Positions 34,200-45,249 of a DNA stretch of 64,000 bases are shown here, one piece after another. The translations under genes were made by a program, and so were the position numbers. This stretch comes from Anthonomus grandis grandis (taxonomy: Eukaryota > Arthropoda > Insecta > Coleoptera > Curculionidae), in contig NC_065567.1 in assembly GCF_022605725.1 (NCBI RefSeq), positions 34,885,127 to 34,949,126 on the forward strand, written 5' to 3'. The notes below the pieces were generated by a model. The model was not told the origin of the DNA, ran no database searches, and saw only the letters and a list, made by a program, of their open reading frames with translations. Position 1 is the first letter of the stretch. Every line of letters begins with the position of its first letter.

Positions 34200-35695
34200 C
34201 CCTGGCTAAAGTCTCGGCGAAATAAATGGGATTTATCTTTCTTGTCCTTGATTTGCTAAAGTATTCCAAAGGACAAAGGGCTGGGCTTGCGTCTTTACTA
34301 GCATCAACGAAAAACGAAAAGAGAGCGGAAAAATACATTGTCGAGATCTGTTTAGATTTATTTTACATCGCCTTTCTTTATTACCGGAAAAGCACAGTTC
34401 GTTTTAGAAAAATGGGCACTGGGAAATGCTCTTTGTGGTCCTTATAATTATAAAAGGGTTTGCGTGACATTTTCCACTTTTAGAAGACACTTCCGATTCA
34501 TCGTAAAGATTAAACTCCCTTTTTCAAATCATTTTTCTTTCTGTTTGCTTTGATACATTACAGTAATATTCAAAACATGAACTCAAGAAGAGAAAATTCC
34601 TAAAAATGTATTTAAAATACGCTAATAATAAAAAAGACATTCCAGGGATATTACATACACGTAGGATGTTCTACAGAAATATTCATAATATCTCAATAAG
34701 TTTTAAAGTACTTTTCTTTAGTACTTCTTTAGACTCTAAATAGCTAAAACCAAACCCGTGCAACCATTTGTTTATGCATGCGCCATAACATCGAAGTCTT
34801 CGGTTGTCATCACGCCCATTTACGCATTTGAAGTCGCGGCGCAGCGTGGAATTTTAACGTATTTTCATTTTCAAATATACAAGTCATAATTTGATTTTTT
34901 TCGTAAATTATTATTTAATTGAGACTTGTTCATTTAAAATTCTTTTTTTTTAACGAATATAAGATATATTTATTATAGATTAGTAGCACCAAAACAATTA
35001 GACATGTTGGCAACATCGCAGAAATCTGTATTAGCTGGCATCGAATATTTATCGGAGCTTGTAAGCAATTATCGATGTTGCCACCTTTGGACTTTTGTTT
35101 GTTAATTATCGCATTATCTATTTATAAATATTGCATTGTAAATTAGAAAAAAAAATTCTTACATAGAATATAACAGACTTGTTTATGGTAAAATCGACAC
35201 TCTATACGCTACTGGTAACAAATAATATGCAATATTGCCAAGTAGAAAATAAAATGTTCTATCCTGTGTACTTATTATTAAATCCTTATTAATAAGAAGA
35301 ATTGAAATACGTGCATGTGACCCATTTTCGTAAGTTTCTTTGTCATAACAACCTAGAGTTTTAATACTTATGTAATTCTACGTATGGAATTATAGGATAA
35401 TTGACGTAGCCCATACTAAATATAACAAAATTTGGTTTTACCATGTTTCATTATATTATTGTATAAAAGACATAATTGTAACCTATGAGGTATTGTATTA
35501 ATAAGGTATTTTGAACCTTTTAGCCTTCAGGAGTCGACTGTTGAAAGAAAAGCAACAGAAGCAACGTATGTAAATGTAGAATCATATTATCTAATTTTTA
35601 TTATAGCATCTTGCGATCTTGATATAGCAGATTGTATGCGAAAAAGATTTCATCAATTTTGAAGAGCTTTGCTTCAGAAGATTTTTTTATTAGCC
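34200..35695. other. Non-coding stretch
   Basis: No gene was recognised. Positions 34750-34860 are richer in CpG than the surroundings and include repeated GCATGCGC-like strings. The rest is AT-rich. Confidence 0.35.
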
Positions 35696-35702
35696 CTAAT
35701 TT

Positions 35703-35890
35703 AGGGTGTCAATTTAAAAACTTACTACCCTTATTTTAGCTCATAGGAAATATTTTATTATTCTTCTATATTTAGTCATCAATTACATCAACTCTCTAAC
35801 AGTGGTGAAACCAACCCCTTATAATAAATGGGAGAGGCATTTTCATTGAAATGAAGCATTAAGGGCGGGATGTTTTTAAATTGACACTCC
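35703..35890. mobile_element. Short inverted-repeat element (MITE-like)
   Basis: AGGGTGTCAATTTAAAAAC at 35703-35721 is matched, with one mismatch, by the inverse of GTTTTTAAATTGACACTCC at 35872-35890. The enclosed 150 bp are non-coding. TA lies next to both ends within one or two bases. Size and ends resemble a Tc/mariner-derived MITE. Confidence 0.55.
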
Positions 35891-36410
35891 GTATATATTT
35901 ATTTAGGTTGTCCGTAAATTAAATCGGTACCATTGTTAACTACTTTAATGTTGAAGATACCAGGATGGTTCAACGCACTGCAAAGCTATGGACAAAAATA
36001 TCCATTTTTTTAATGGATCGATAGTTCTAATAATATAATGGAATGATTATATTAATACAACTATCGATAGCAAATAATTTTTAGAATTAAAAACATTAAA
36101 TGCACTTCCATCTCTAGTTAAAATGGAGCTATAAACAGCTTTTACTATAGATCAAGTTGTCTAAAATTTATTCGAAAAATCGTTACGTTATAATAGTGAA
36201 GGTTATTGAAGTTAAGAAAAGTGCGTGGCCCAAAGTCTCTATTAAATAAAAAAGTTTTACAATAGAGAAAATTTTGTAGTATTGCGCAGCCTCTGGCTAC
36301 GCACAAGATGTTTTTTTTGGTACAATTTTTCAAAAATACATAAATTCTTCCATATAATATATATTTCTCCTCTTCCATATAATAGTTCTTTCTATATAAC
36401 TTTATCAGCT
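35891..36410. other. AT-rich stretch with a long imperfect palindrome
   Basis: No gene is seen. ATCGATAGTT at 36017-36026 is perfectly inverse to AACTATCGAT at 36059-36068, and most of the intervening 32 bases also pair. It may be a small foldback insertion. Confidence 0.4.
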
Positions 36411-36414
36411 GTAA

Positions 36415-37499
36415 CTCAGAACAGCTCAATTAAAGTCATATTCGTCCATTGTCACAAGTTTTTCGGCCATGAATTTCCTCTTCTGCATGGTCCTCTTTTT
36501 CCTTTAATTAGGAGCTGTAGAGTTCTGTATTTCTCTCTTCTCACTATGTATCCAAAGTAACTTGCTTTTCTTTGTTTGACAGTATTCATTATTTATGTTT
36601 CTCCTTAGGGTTTAGGACTTGACAAAGTTGGTAATATAGCTTGTCCAAGGAATTCTCAGCATCCTGCGGTAGCACCACATTTCAAAGGCCTCCACTTTGT
36701 GTTGTGCAGTAACACAAGCAATGTGCAAAAAACATAACATCTCAGAACCCGAAGCCTGGTTTTTAAATTGAACCTGAGATTACACAGCACCTTACGCATG
36801 TTATTAAATATTGCTCTCGCCTTTTCGCCTATTCTAGCCTTTATCCCAACCGAATGATTCCAACTATCATTGAGTACACGCTTAGATATATCATTTTCCT
36901 TACTCGTTCTAGGGTGTTACCGTTTATGGTTATTTCAGCGCTAGTATTTTTCACTTTTCACAAGTTTTATGCCATATTCTTTGCAGATGGTAACTACTCG
37001 ATTCATAAGATAATCCTTCGCTGTTGCTCATTGATTATCATATCATCCGTGTATCGCAGATTAGTCAGACATTTGCCATTGATAATAACGCCATTTGTTC
37101 AGGGATTTTTTTAATATGTCTTCCGAATGTAAATTAAAAAGTAGAGGTGACAGGATGCACCTCTATCTGAGTCCTTTTTAATATTGACATTTTCAGTAGT
37201 ATTGTTTTTAGTTTTTACTTTGGCAATTTACGAAGATCCGCAGTCTCGACTCCACTAGACCTCAACATCTCAATAAGTTAGTCATGGTTCACGAAGTCAA
37301 ACGCTCTGCTAAAGTCTATGAAACATAGGTGTACAATTGTATTGGCATCTATGCATCCTTCTCTGTACAGCAAACAAAGCCTCCTTTGTACCTGGTTCTA
37401 GAGCATGACTCGTTAAGCCATAGGTTCTGTATTCCTCGCATTTTTTTGCAACAAAATAAAAATAGATGTCAACCAGTCCTGTGGCATTACACCTGTATG
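36415..37499 (-). pseudogene. RTE-like element, RT half (3' of the mariner insertion)
   Basis: On the - strand, downstream of the mariner, RT remnants run YGLTSHALEPGTKEALFAVQRR (37420-37360), FHRL and a following FVNHD-equivalent block near 37270. A KKDSDRGASCHLYFLIYI-like segment lies around 37165. Then come NGVIINGKCLTNLRYTDDMII (37090-37035, where the active site reads YTDD), ITINGNTLERVRKMIYL and C-terminal blocks to about 36420. It belongs with the endonuclease half at 39371-41075, because their order and strand agree and the mariner lies between them with TA on both sides. Confidence 0.65.
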
Positions 37500-39370
37500 T
37501 ACAGTGCATCCCAAAAGTTATGTCTAAATTCATTTAAAATTCAGGGGTGTGTTCGAAAAAAAAACGCTCGGACCCGTCGATTTTTATTTCAAGTTGCGCA
37601 TTTTTGTACGTGAAGTTTGTATATACAGGGTTGCCCAAAAATAAATTACGACCATCAACTTCTTTTTTTCAAATAAAAGCACCTTTTTTTTATTTCATCT
37701 TTGAATTTCGCGTGGAATTCTACGTATGTTTCATGCATCATGTCCTATACCTAAAGTCAACAGTTATCGAAAAAAAGATGAATCATGTAACAAATAAAAA
37801 AAGAACAAAAATTAAGTTAAATGATCAAAATGGTTGCCATTCACGGCTTGACAATATCCGAGGCGATCAATAACGTCTCGTTGCACATTTTCAATCATTT
37901 CCGGAGTTATGGCGCGCACTTCTCTGCGAATTATCTCTTTCAAGTCGTCTAGATTATTTGGCCTATTAACAAATACCTTTGACTTGAGGTATCTCCACAA
38001 AAAAAAGTCCATTGGTGTTAGGTCAGGCGACCTAGCAGGCCATTCGATGGGTCTTCTCCTTCCTATCCACCGATTGGGAAAAATTTCATCCAAAAATGTA
38101 CGCACAGTGGCAGCATAGTGCGGAGGAGCGCCATCTTACTGGAAAATTAGTTCTTCGCCAGGATAGTCTGGGTCCAATGGATTTGGAGATAAAGCTAGTA
38201 ATGCTGGAACTAATTCAAATTGGGGAACATCGAGATACACTTGTCCCGTTAAAGTCTCTTCAAAGAAAAGGGACCTATTACTCTTCCGCGCACTATTCCA
38301 CACCACACATTTAGTTTTTGAGGGTACTAGGTATTTACCTCCATCATCCAATGCGGATTTTCTGTTGCCCAATATCGACAATTTTGTCTGTTCACACTAC
38401 CATTCAAACAAAACGCGGCTTCATCGGAAAAAATAATATTTGTTACTAAATTATTATTTAGATTGCACATGTTTTGTAAGCGTTCACAAAACTCATTTCG
38501 CCTATCGAAATCGTCATCAAATAACTCTTGCACAGGAATTACTTTGTAGGGGTGATATTTGTGCTTTTTAACTATTCGGTGAACTATAGATTTCGCCATG
38601 TGTAAATTTGCCCCAATCTGCGACAGAGTGCATGGATTTTCTTCCAAAGAAAGCAAAACGTCAAGTTGTTCATTTTCATCTCGAGCAGGACGACCAGATT
38701 TCGGCAGATCTCTAACATGACCGAATTCCCTAAATTTAGCCTCTATTCTACTCACCAGCTTTTGACATATCGGAGGACGATCAGGATGGATTTCATTGAA
38801 TAATTGAACAGCTTCTCTTTGAGTACGTGTTCTATCACCAAACCCAACCATGCACAGAATTTCTATTTTTTTCTCGTTCCGTTAACTTTACCATTGTGAA
38901 AACCGCAACTTTGCTCGTACACTTCACACTTGACAATATCTGTCTGGCGTACAACTGTCATACAGTTTCTATGAAAATACACGGTCACCAGGCAACAATA
39001 AAAAAACACGAATGAATGGAATTTTGCTCTGTTTAAAAATTCTCAGAGATGAGGTGACTCGTAAGGTGAACTTCAATAATAATGTTTGGTCGTCTTTTTT
39101 TTACGATAACTGTTGACTAGGTATAGGACATGATATATGACACATACGTAGAATTACACGCGAAATTCAAAAATGAAATAAAAAAAGTGCTTTCATTTGA
39201 AAAAATGAAGTTAATGGTCGTAATTTATTTTTGAGCAACCCTGTATATACAAACTTCACGTACAAAAATGCGCAACTTGAGATAAAAATCGACGGGTCCG
39301 AGCGTTTTTTTTTTCGAACACCCCCCTGAATTTTAAATGAATTTAGACATAACTTTTGGGACGCACTGTA
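37500..39370 (-). mobile_element. Mariner-like transposon nested in a palindromic MITE
   Basis: Outer inverted ends are CAGTGCATCCCAAAAGTTATG (from 37502, after TA) and its near-perfect inverse ending at 39368 before TA. A second pair of mariner-like ends, CAGGGTTGCCCAAAAATAA, starts at 37626 and its inverse ends at 39243, again with TA outside. The 124-bp outer arms are nearly perfect inverses of each other and meet at TATATA. The simplest reading is a 247-bp palindromic element whose central TA received a 1618-bp mariner with inverted repeats of about 150 bp. A single element with very long (about 270 bp) inverted repeats is the alternative. Confidence 0.8.
37812..38894 (-). pseudogene. Tc/mariner-like transposase, lightly damaged
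   Basis: The likely start is ATG at 38894, with a frameshift in the A-run near 38866. From 38851 the frame holds a helix-turn-helix region (MVGFGDRTRTQREAVQLFNE), a second DNA-binding part (SQIGANLHMAKSIVHRIVKK), then IIFSDEAAFCLNGSVN (first Asp). It continues through a TAG (about 38327) and one missing base in a T-run near 38272 to EELIFQ, a TAA (38138-38136), DGAPPHYA (second Asp) and RSPDLTPMDFFLWRYLKSK (third Asp). QAVNGNHFDHLT ends the protein. The catalytic residues are all retained. Both internal stops look like single transitions at glutamine codons. It is inactive as it stands. Confidence 0.8.
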
Positions 39371-41075
39371 TTAAACATGTCTTGTGTGTTACTAAGGAAG
39401 ATGTTTTCTTAAAAGAAAATCTTTTCTTCCCAAAATAAATGCATACAATCAGTTTTTGATTATTTTTACTACACTTCCAAAATGGACTTTTTCAATACAA
39501 TTGAAAAGGTCCACTTTCTTGTGTCGTCAATGTATTGACTAGCAAAGAGTTCAATAACTTCAGATGGAATATCATCTTCCCCATTTGCTCTCTTGTTCTT
39601 TAGCTGCTATATTGCATGAATAATTTCCTTTTTTGTAATCGGAAAACCTTTACTATATACCTTTGTATTCCTGTTATCGCCCCGTGGTTCTCATCAAACA
39701 TATCTTCCACATATTCTTTCCATCTTTGAAGTTGAGCCTGTTCTTGACTTATGATTCCGTGATGTTGCCGTTTTCGTCTTCCTTTTATCTTTTTATTTCA
39801 GTTAAAGGTGTTATGTTTCCTCTCCAGTTCTTCGATAACACCACTTTTGTACTTCTTATTACTATATTTCCTCCATTAATTTAAGATGCCATCTGTTATC
39901 CATGCCTGTTTCTTTTGCCTCGTCTCCTCTGGTATGTTGTCGATGGTATTCTTCAAAATCGTCTTAATGTTTCTCCATTTTTCTTCCAATGTTGGTGGGT
40001 CTCTTGTTTTTATGGTGTTTCTTTGATTCCTTATTTCTTTTATTACACGCGACTTTATTGGTTTTGCGTTTACTGTCTTGAGATCTTTTCTAATTTCCTT
40101 TTTGTTTGTTTCAATTGTTTTCAGTCTGACGTTTACTGTTGCCAGAAGGAGATTGTGGTCGTATATGTCTGTACCAGAATCAGTCAAAACGTGCTGATTT
40201 TATGGAATTTTAAAATCTTCTATTCAATCTGCCGGACCTTTCCACGTATATGTTCTTTTAGGAGATAATTTAAGGAAGGAGTTCATTATACAGTATTCTT
40301 TTTCCTGGCAGAATTGGACTAACCGTTCATATCTTTTATTCACACGTATCCTAAGGCCATGTTCTCTTGTTAGCTTTTCACTTCTACCTTGACCAACTTT
40401 GGCGGTAAAATCTCCTAGTATAATGTAAACCTCTTCTTTTCTTAGGAGATCCGTTGGTTTACTTACATCGTGAGACGTATTTATGTTTATGCTCTCAGGG
40501 TGGGTGACGGCTTCACTGCAGCACGGGAAAAGTTCAATAACATACCGGGAACACACTACAAACACTCTTGCTTTATTCAACTCAATTCATTTATTCCACA
40601 AAGTCGGGATGTACAAAATATACGGTCGCTTTATGTCTTGTAAACTGGAAAGAAACCAAACGACAAGACGGGTCGTCGGAGTCTTCGCGACGACTCCACT
40701 TGAGTGAGCTTGAAAAATAGATCGACCCATATCTAACAGCCGATGTTGCCGATGTTGATTACAATTCAAAATCAGCTCAATCGTCGTAAAACAGTTCAAT
40801 TTCTTCTTCATTTCCTTGGTTTGTTGGTGCCTATACTTGCATTATAATATTTATACCGGCTTGCTACTTATCTGTAACAGCACTAATCTGTCTGGCAATG
40901 TCGACGAAACCTCTTATTGACTGTTTGCTACTATAAGAGCAATAGCATTTCTGTGTGTGGTGCTATCGCCAGAATAATAAAGTGTATGATTCCTTATTAC
41001 AGTTATTTCTGTAGTAGGCCATCTAACTTCACTTGATCTTACGATACCCTTTATTTGCCAAGAGTTATTTTTTAA
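39371..41075 (-). pseudogene. RTE-like element, endonuclease half (5' of the mariner insertion)
   Basis: The - strand begins near 41075 with degraded endonuclease text (an HTLYYSG-equivalent at about 40985 and a THRNA-like block), then is interrupted at 40792-40538. It resumes with LLRKEEVYIILGDFTAKVGQGR (40450-40385), RERLVQFCQEKEYCIMNSFL-like sequence and RTYTWKGPAD (about 40230), conserved endonuclease blocks. DIYDHNLLLATVNVRLK (40170-40120) is followed by a basic linker and KKQAWITDGILN (about 39910-39880). LKNKRANGEDDIP-like sequence lies near 39605-39570. The TNDHLL-type and RT blocks continue beyond the mariner at 37499. Breaks are mainly frameshifts and insertions. Confidence 0.7.
40538..40792. 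mobile_element. 255-bp insertion with 7-bp flanking repeat
   Basis: AGTTCAA occurs at 40531-40537 and again at 40793-40799. The intervening 255 bp interrupt RTE endonuclease text. On the - strand the insert has a TATATTTTG string and two AATAAA signals near its end, and it is richer in G+C. It may be a solo LTR or SINE-like element. Class is unknown. Confidence 0.5.
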
Positions 41076-42230
41076 ATAACGCGCGGCCAGAGCCTATGAT
41101 CTAGGTCTTCATTTAAATATTAAAATATTATAATAATGTTAATCTAAGGTATCTTTGTTGAATTATAAAAATTTTCAATAGTGAAAAAAAATGTATTATG
41201 TTGCCTTGGCTTTGAGCATATACGTGTGTTAGTACCTAGTACCTGATTTAAAATGATTGGTACTCTGAATCACTATCACTGCAATAAAAAAATGTTTCTC
41301 AATTTTTTAACAGTTATTTCAAACTTCAACTGAAAAGTGCATATAACCTAATTAAAAAAAAATTTTTTGTACGGCTAGTTTTTGATAAAGAATGGGATTA
41401 GTTATTTAATTGTGGCAAGAATATGCATTCTCGCCCTTGTTTCGGACTGAGTACCTGAGACGCCATCTAATAGCCATGCTTTAAAACATGAATCAAGGTA
41501 TCTGGAGCCGAAAAGGTAAACTATTCAAACAAATATAATAGACTAAAAAACAAAACTAAATTTAACCATCTTTGTTTTCTCAAGAATAAATAAGTTAACA
41601 ATGGTACAAACAAACTTAATTTCAGACACCCTGTGAATATTTTTTTTAGAATTTTCTCTATTTGAATAATTAGTTGCCATGTTATTTCTTTATTTCATTT
41701 TCCCACTAGATAATTTATTTCAAATGTCAGCTACAACATAGCCATTCAAATAGCGCTCCGTTTCTTTTCGACTTACTTTTATTTAGATATTGGCCGGCAA
41801 AAACATGGCGGTTGACTGCTGCATGCGCCTCCAACTTTAAATTTATGCATGCAACTCGTAATTTTATTTTAAAAAACTCTGCCGAAGCCTGAACTGCACG
41901 ACATTTGACAAACGACTTTAGATATTAGTCTTGATATTCTGTAGCTGGTCTCTATCGTTAAGCCTGTTTTGTTATAGAAAAAAAAACTAACGGAAAACTA
42001 GGAATGAATGTCAATTTTGTTTACATTGTCTATGATAACCAGGCAATGCCGATTGTACTTGTAGATTAGTTTTACGTAATTAGTAGCTAATTAATTTTAA
42101 TTATAAAACATTTTACATTAAAGCTAATGTAATTGCTTTAACGTTCAGTATTTTTTTAGAGGCATTATTGACATTTACAATTTATGAAAAGATTTAAATT
42201 TTTTGGCTACTAAACTAACTTTTTTAACCA
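41076..42230. other. Non-coding stretch with a dispersed repeat
   Basis: Positions 41445-41540 (GCCATCTAATAG, TTTAAAACATGAAT, ACTATTCAAACAAAT) recur at 48125-48200 and 48228-48300 in the same order. No gene was recognised in the rest. Confidence 0.45.
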
Positions 42231-42234
42231 ATAT

Positions 42235-42760
42235 TAATAAAATTGCTTCAAGAGTTTTTAAAATGTTTAGGTTCGTGTAAAGCGTTTGACGGTATCGAGA
42301 GTCTTTTAATCTACAAAAAACTACTTAATTGAAAGAAATTTAATCAACTTGAAAGGATCCTTTTGGTGAAAAAACGTATAGCTTGTATATGAAACTAAAA
42401 TCAATAAAATCCCTTATTGATTTTAGTTTCGGAGTTTTAAAAATATATAGATTTTTGTAAAGCCTTGACAGTTTAAAGATTTTTTGAATCCATTGAAAAC
42501 TTACTTGTTATTTTCAAATGGCGGTATTTACAAAGAAACTTGAAACAATCTTCTTGGTGAAGAAACTTATCAACTTTTGTATGAAATTAAATTTAATAAA
42601 ATTGTTTAGCAATTTTTTAAAATACGTAGATTTATTTAGAGCTTTTGACAGGATCAAGATTTTTTAGCTGTTTGAAAACCCACTCGTAAAACTGCCTAAT
42701 AACTCCGTAAACTTACTCTCTAGTACTCTAGTAACGAATGGCTGTATTCACAAAAAAAAA
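42235..42760 (+). repeat. Three tandem units of about 170-190 bp with a hairpin
   Basis: Units starting near 42237, 42412 and 42597 share AATAAAAT(T/C), GTTTTTAAAA-T, a GTAAAGC-TTTGAC block, AGATTTTTT, GAAAA-ACT and AACTTG/GGTGAA-AAAC blocks in the same order. Between units 1 and 2 there is a perfect hairpin with a 17-bp stem, GAAACTAAAATCAATAA at 42391-42407 pairing with 42414-42430 around a 6-base loop. Confidence 0.6.
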
Positions 42761-43395
42761 CCGGTCTGAACCATAAAAAGAAACTCGAATAGTTAAAAGT
42801 AATATATTTATTATCACGATTACATTTCAATTTTGCCTTTTATCAATATTTTTTTATTTTTTTATTTTAATATATTTATTTTTGAAATGAAAACCAGCTA
42901 TAAAATCAAATTTTCATAAATTTCTGGACTCATTAACGACCTAACAACCATCAATCATTCAATCAACAATCATTCTTCGCGTTATATAAAAAGTGAACAT
43001 ATAAATGTCAGTAAATTTCTATTAAAAAACGTTTGTTGTATGCTTGTGTGATTACAGTCTGACGGGCCAATATTGACCCTCGAAAAAATTCAACAAAATA
43101 ATTGCTGCGTTGCAGCTGGGCTATTTAAATGAAATATAAAAGGAAAATTTGAATTTTTAAAAAGTTGCCCTACTTTTTGTCAATCCTTTGTGAGCCTTTT
43201 ACTATGCAAATTTTATATAACTTTTATGGTAAAAAGGGTTATCCAAAGATATTTTTATTAAACTTTTATAGTTGGTTCATAAATTAAAGTTAATTTAGGG
43301 AAAAAACGACTTACGACTTTGAAGAATGTTAAATGTAATGTTTATTCTCATCTATTAATAACATATATTAAAGCGATTTTATTATTTGAAATTTC
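42761..43395. other. AT-rich stretch, nothing recognised
   Basis: No coding, RNA or repeat feature could be supported here. Confidence 0.35.
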
Positions 43396-43399
43396 AAGA

Positions 43400-44030
43400 G
43401 TGTTACTACTTTTCGCAATCTATGGCAACAAAGCTACCGCGACTAGCATCGGGTCTATATAGTCGGATTACCGAACAGATGGAGTAAATGATGTGCGCGA
43501 AATATAGGCCCGCCCATCGATGCAACCTTGGTAGATTTAGACGAGGAGAATTATGCCTACTTATTTTAAATTATTTTACCGTACAGCTTTGCTTTGTAAG
43601 CAGCTTTTTTTTAAATATAATACGGTCGCCTGTAAAATGGGTTCAAACCGATTTTGAGGTTGTGCCAGGTAATGATATAATAATCCCTTTTAAGTATTTT
43701 GTAATATAAAGTTATGTTAATATATTGGCGCGGTAGCCATTATTTGTTAACAAACAAATTAACAAAAAAATAAACACAATCTCAACTTTTCAATATTGCG
43801 AAGATGCAAATATTCGAATAGCAGAAAATTCAACCAAAACGATATAAAGCCGCTCGACTAATAAAATTAAATAAAACCCCAAGTCATGAACCCTATCGAG
43901 GCCACACCTCCGGCGCAGAACGATCACGTGACCACTCCATCTGTTCGGTAACCCAAGTATAGGCGAGTCCTCCCGAATTGCTAATACGCTTACGTACAAG
44001 GCAGTGTTGCCCTTTAACTTTATTTTAAAA
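43400..44030. mobile_element. Foldback-type element, about 600 bp
   Basis: TTACCGAACAGATGGAGT at 43468-43485 is perfectly inverse to 43934-43951. Similarity extends outwards on both arms, including CTATA, GGGT and GGCAAC-type blocks to about 43410 and 44015, with gaps. The interior is AT-rich and non-coding. This arrangement suggests a decayed foldback or MITE element. Confidence 0.6.
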
Positions 44031-44399
44031 CAAGTTTTTTTCCCTTTTGCGTTGAACCTTAATTAAATCTAAGTAATTTTCAGCCATGCCACTTTTCACT
44101 TGTATTGAATTTGCTTTAAAATGAATTGAATTGCAAAAAACATGAAATTGGACCAACCAAATCTTCATCACTTCTTTCACAACCAGAACCAAGTATTTGA
44201 TTGAACTATTTCTACCCGATTTAATTCTAACATTAGCCTAGTATGTCCTTACTTAACCTAAGATAATATAACCTAATCAAACTTAACCTAACATCTGAAC
44301 GCCTAGAATTAATCATTAATACTATATATTACTTTCTATAATTGATGAGCAATTGTGTTACTTCCAACTGCTACTTTACACCTAGAGGTGGTTTAAAGC

Positions 44400-44910
44400 C
44401 TGAAATAAAATTTTGTTCTATATGGAAAATATATTCACAGGAAATGTGTGATGTGAATATATTTGTGAACTATTCTAGATCATCCAAATGTCTGGGATGA
44501 CTCTCTGTAGTATTTGATTCATGATCCACTTGAGTTTCTGCAACCACTTCTGAGCCACACTTTAGACCCTGCAAATGTCTGGAATAAAATTATGCGTTGT
44601 GCTAAATGCAAAAATATTATTGTAGGAAGCTCCTAATGTAGTCTGAACGAATTTAGATAATCCAAGTACCTGAAATAAGTCTAAATTACTTCATCTATGA
44701 GCAATTTGACTTTACCTTAGGATCTCCAAATGCCTGGAATAAAGTTAGGTATTCTAGCTAAATTCAAAAATATCATTCTAATATGGTCTGGACTAATCTA
44801 GATCATCAAAATGTACGGAATAAAATGCTGTATAAGTGGTTTCTGGTGTATTGTGTACAAACCTAGATCAACACAATTCTTGGAATGACTCTCTGAGAAT
44901 GCAGAAAGGA
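44400..44910 (+). repeat. Short imperfect repeats with AAATGTCTGGAATAAA motif
   Basis: Related strings of the form TAGATCATCCAAATGTCTGG(A/G)AT occur near 44468, 44565, 44653, 44718, 44797 and 44862, spaced 65-97 bp. ACTCTCTG follows at two of them. A hairpin of AATATATTCACA (44428-44439) with TGTGAATATATT (44452-44463) lies at the left edge. No coding capacity is evident. Confidence 0.5.
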
Positions 44911-45249
44911 CGATTTTGGAGAACGAACTTATATACTCAGTGCTTCTAAGTGACTCTACTTGAATCAGCCATATTAACATTAAAGGGTCATATTTCTGAT
45001 TTCTACTTAACTCCAAAACCAACGAGAAATTCTGTATGTATCAGAACTCTTGTAAAGTTTGATTTGCAATATTAAATCCTTCAACTTGAAACTAATTATT
45101 TCAATCTTCTGACTGTAAAGTTGTTGTATGTACTTCCAAAGCATCTTCTGCTGGCAAGTATTTCCCCATATTTACTTTTACAGGAAACATCATTTTCCTG
45201 CAAACATTTTTATAGACCTAATAACCTATAAACATCAAGCGCCTAGCAA

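Noticed and set aside
37547..37873. 108-codon open frame on the + strand
   Set aside because: It reads across the inverted repeat of the mariner and the end of its transposase in the wrong sense.
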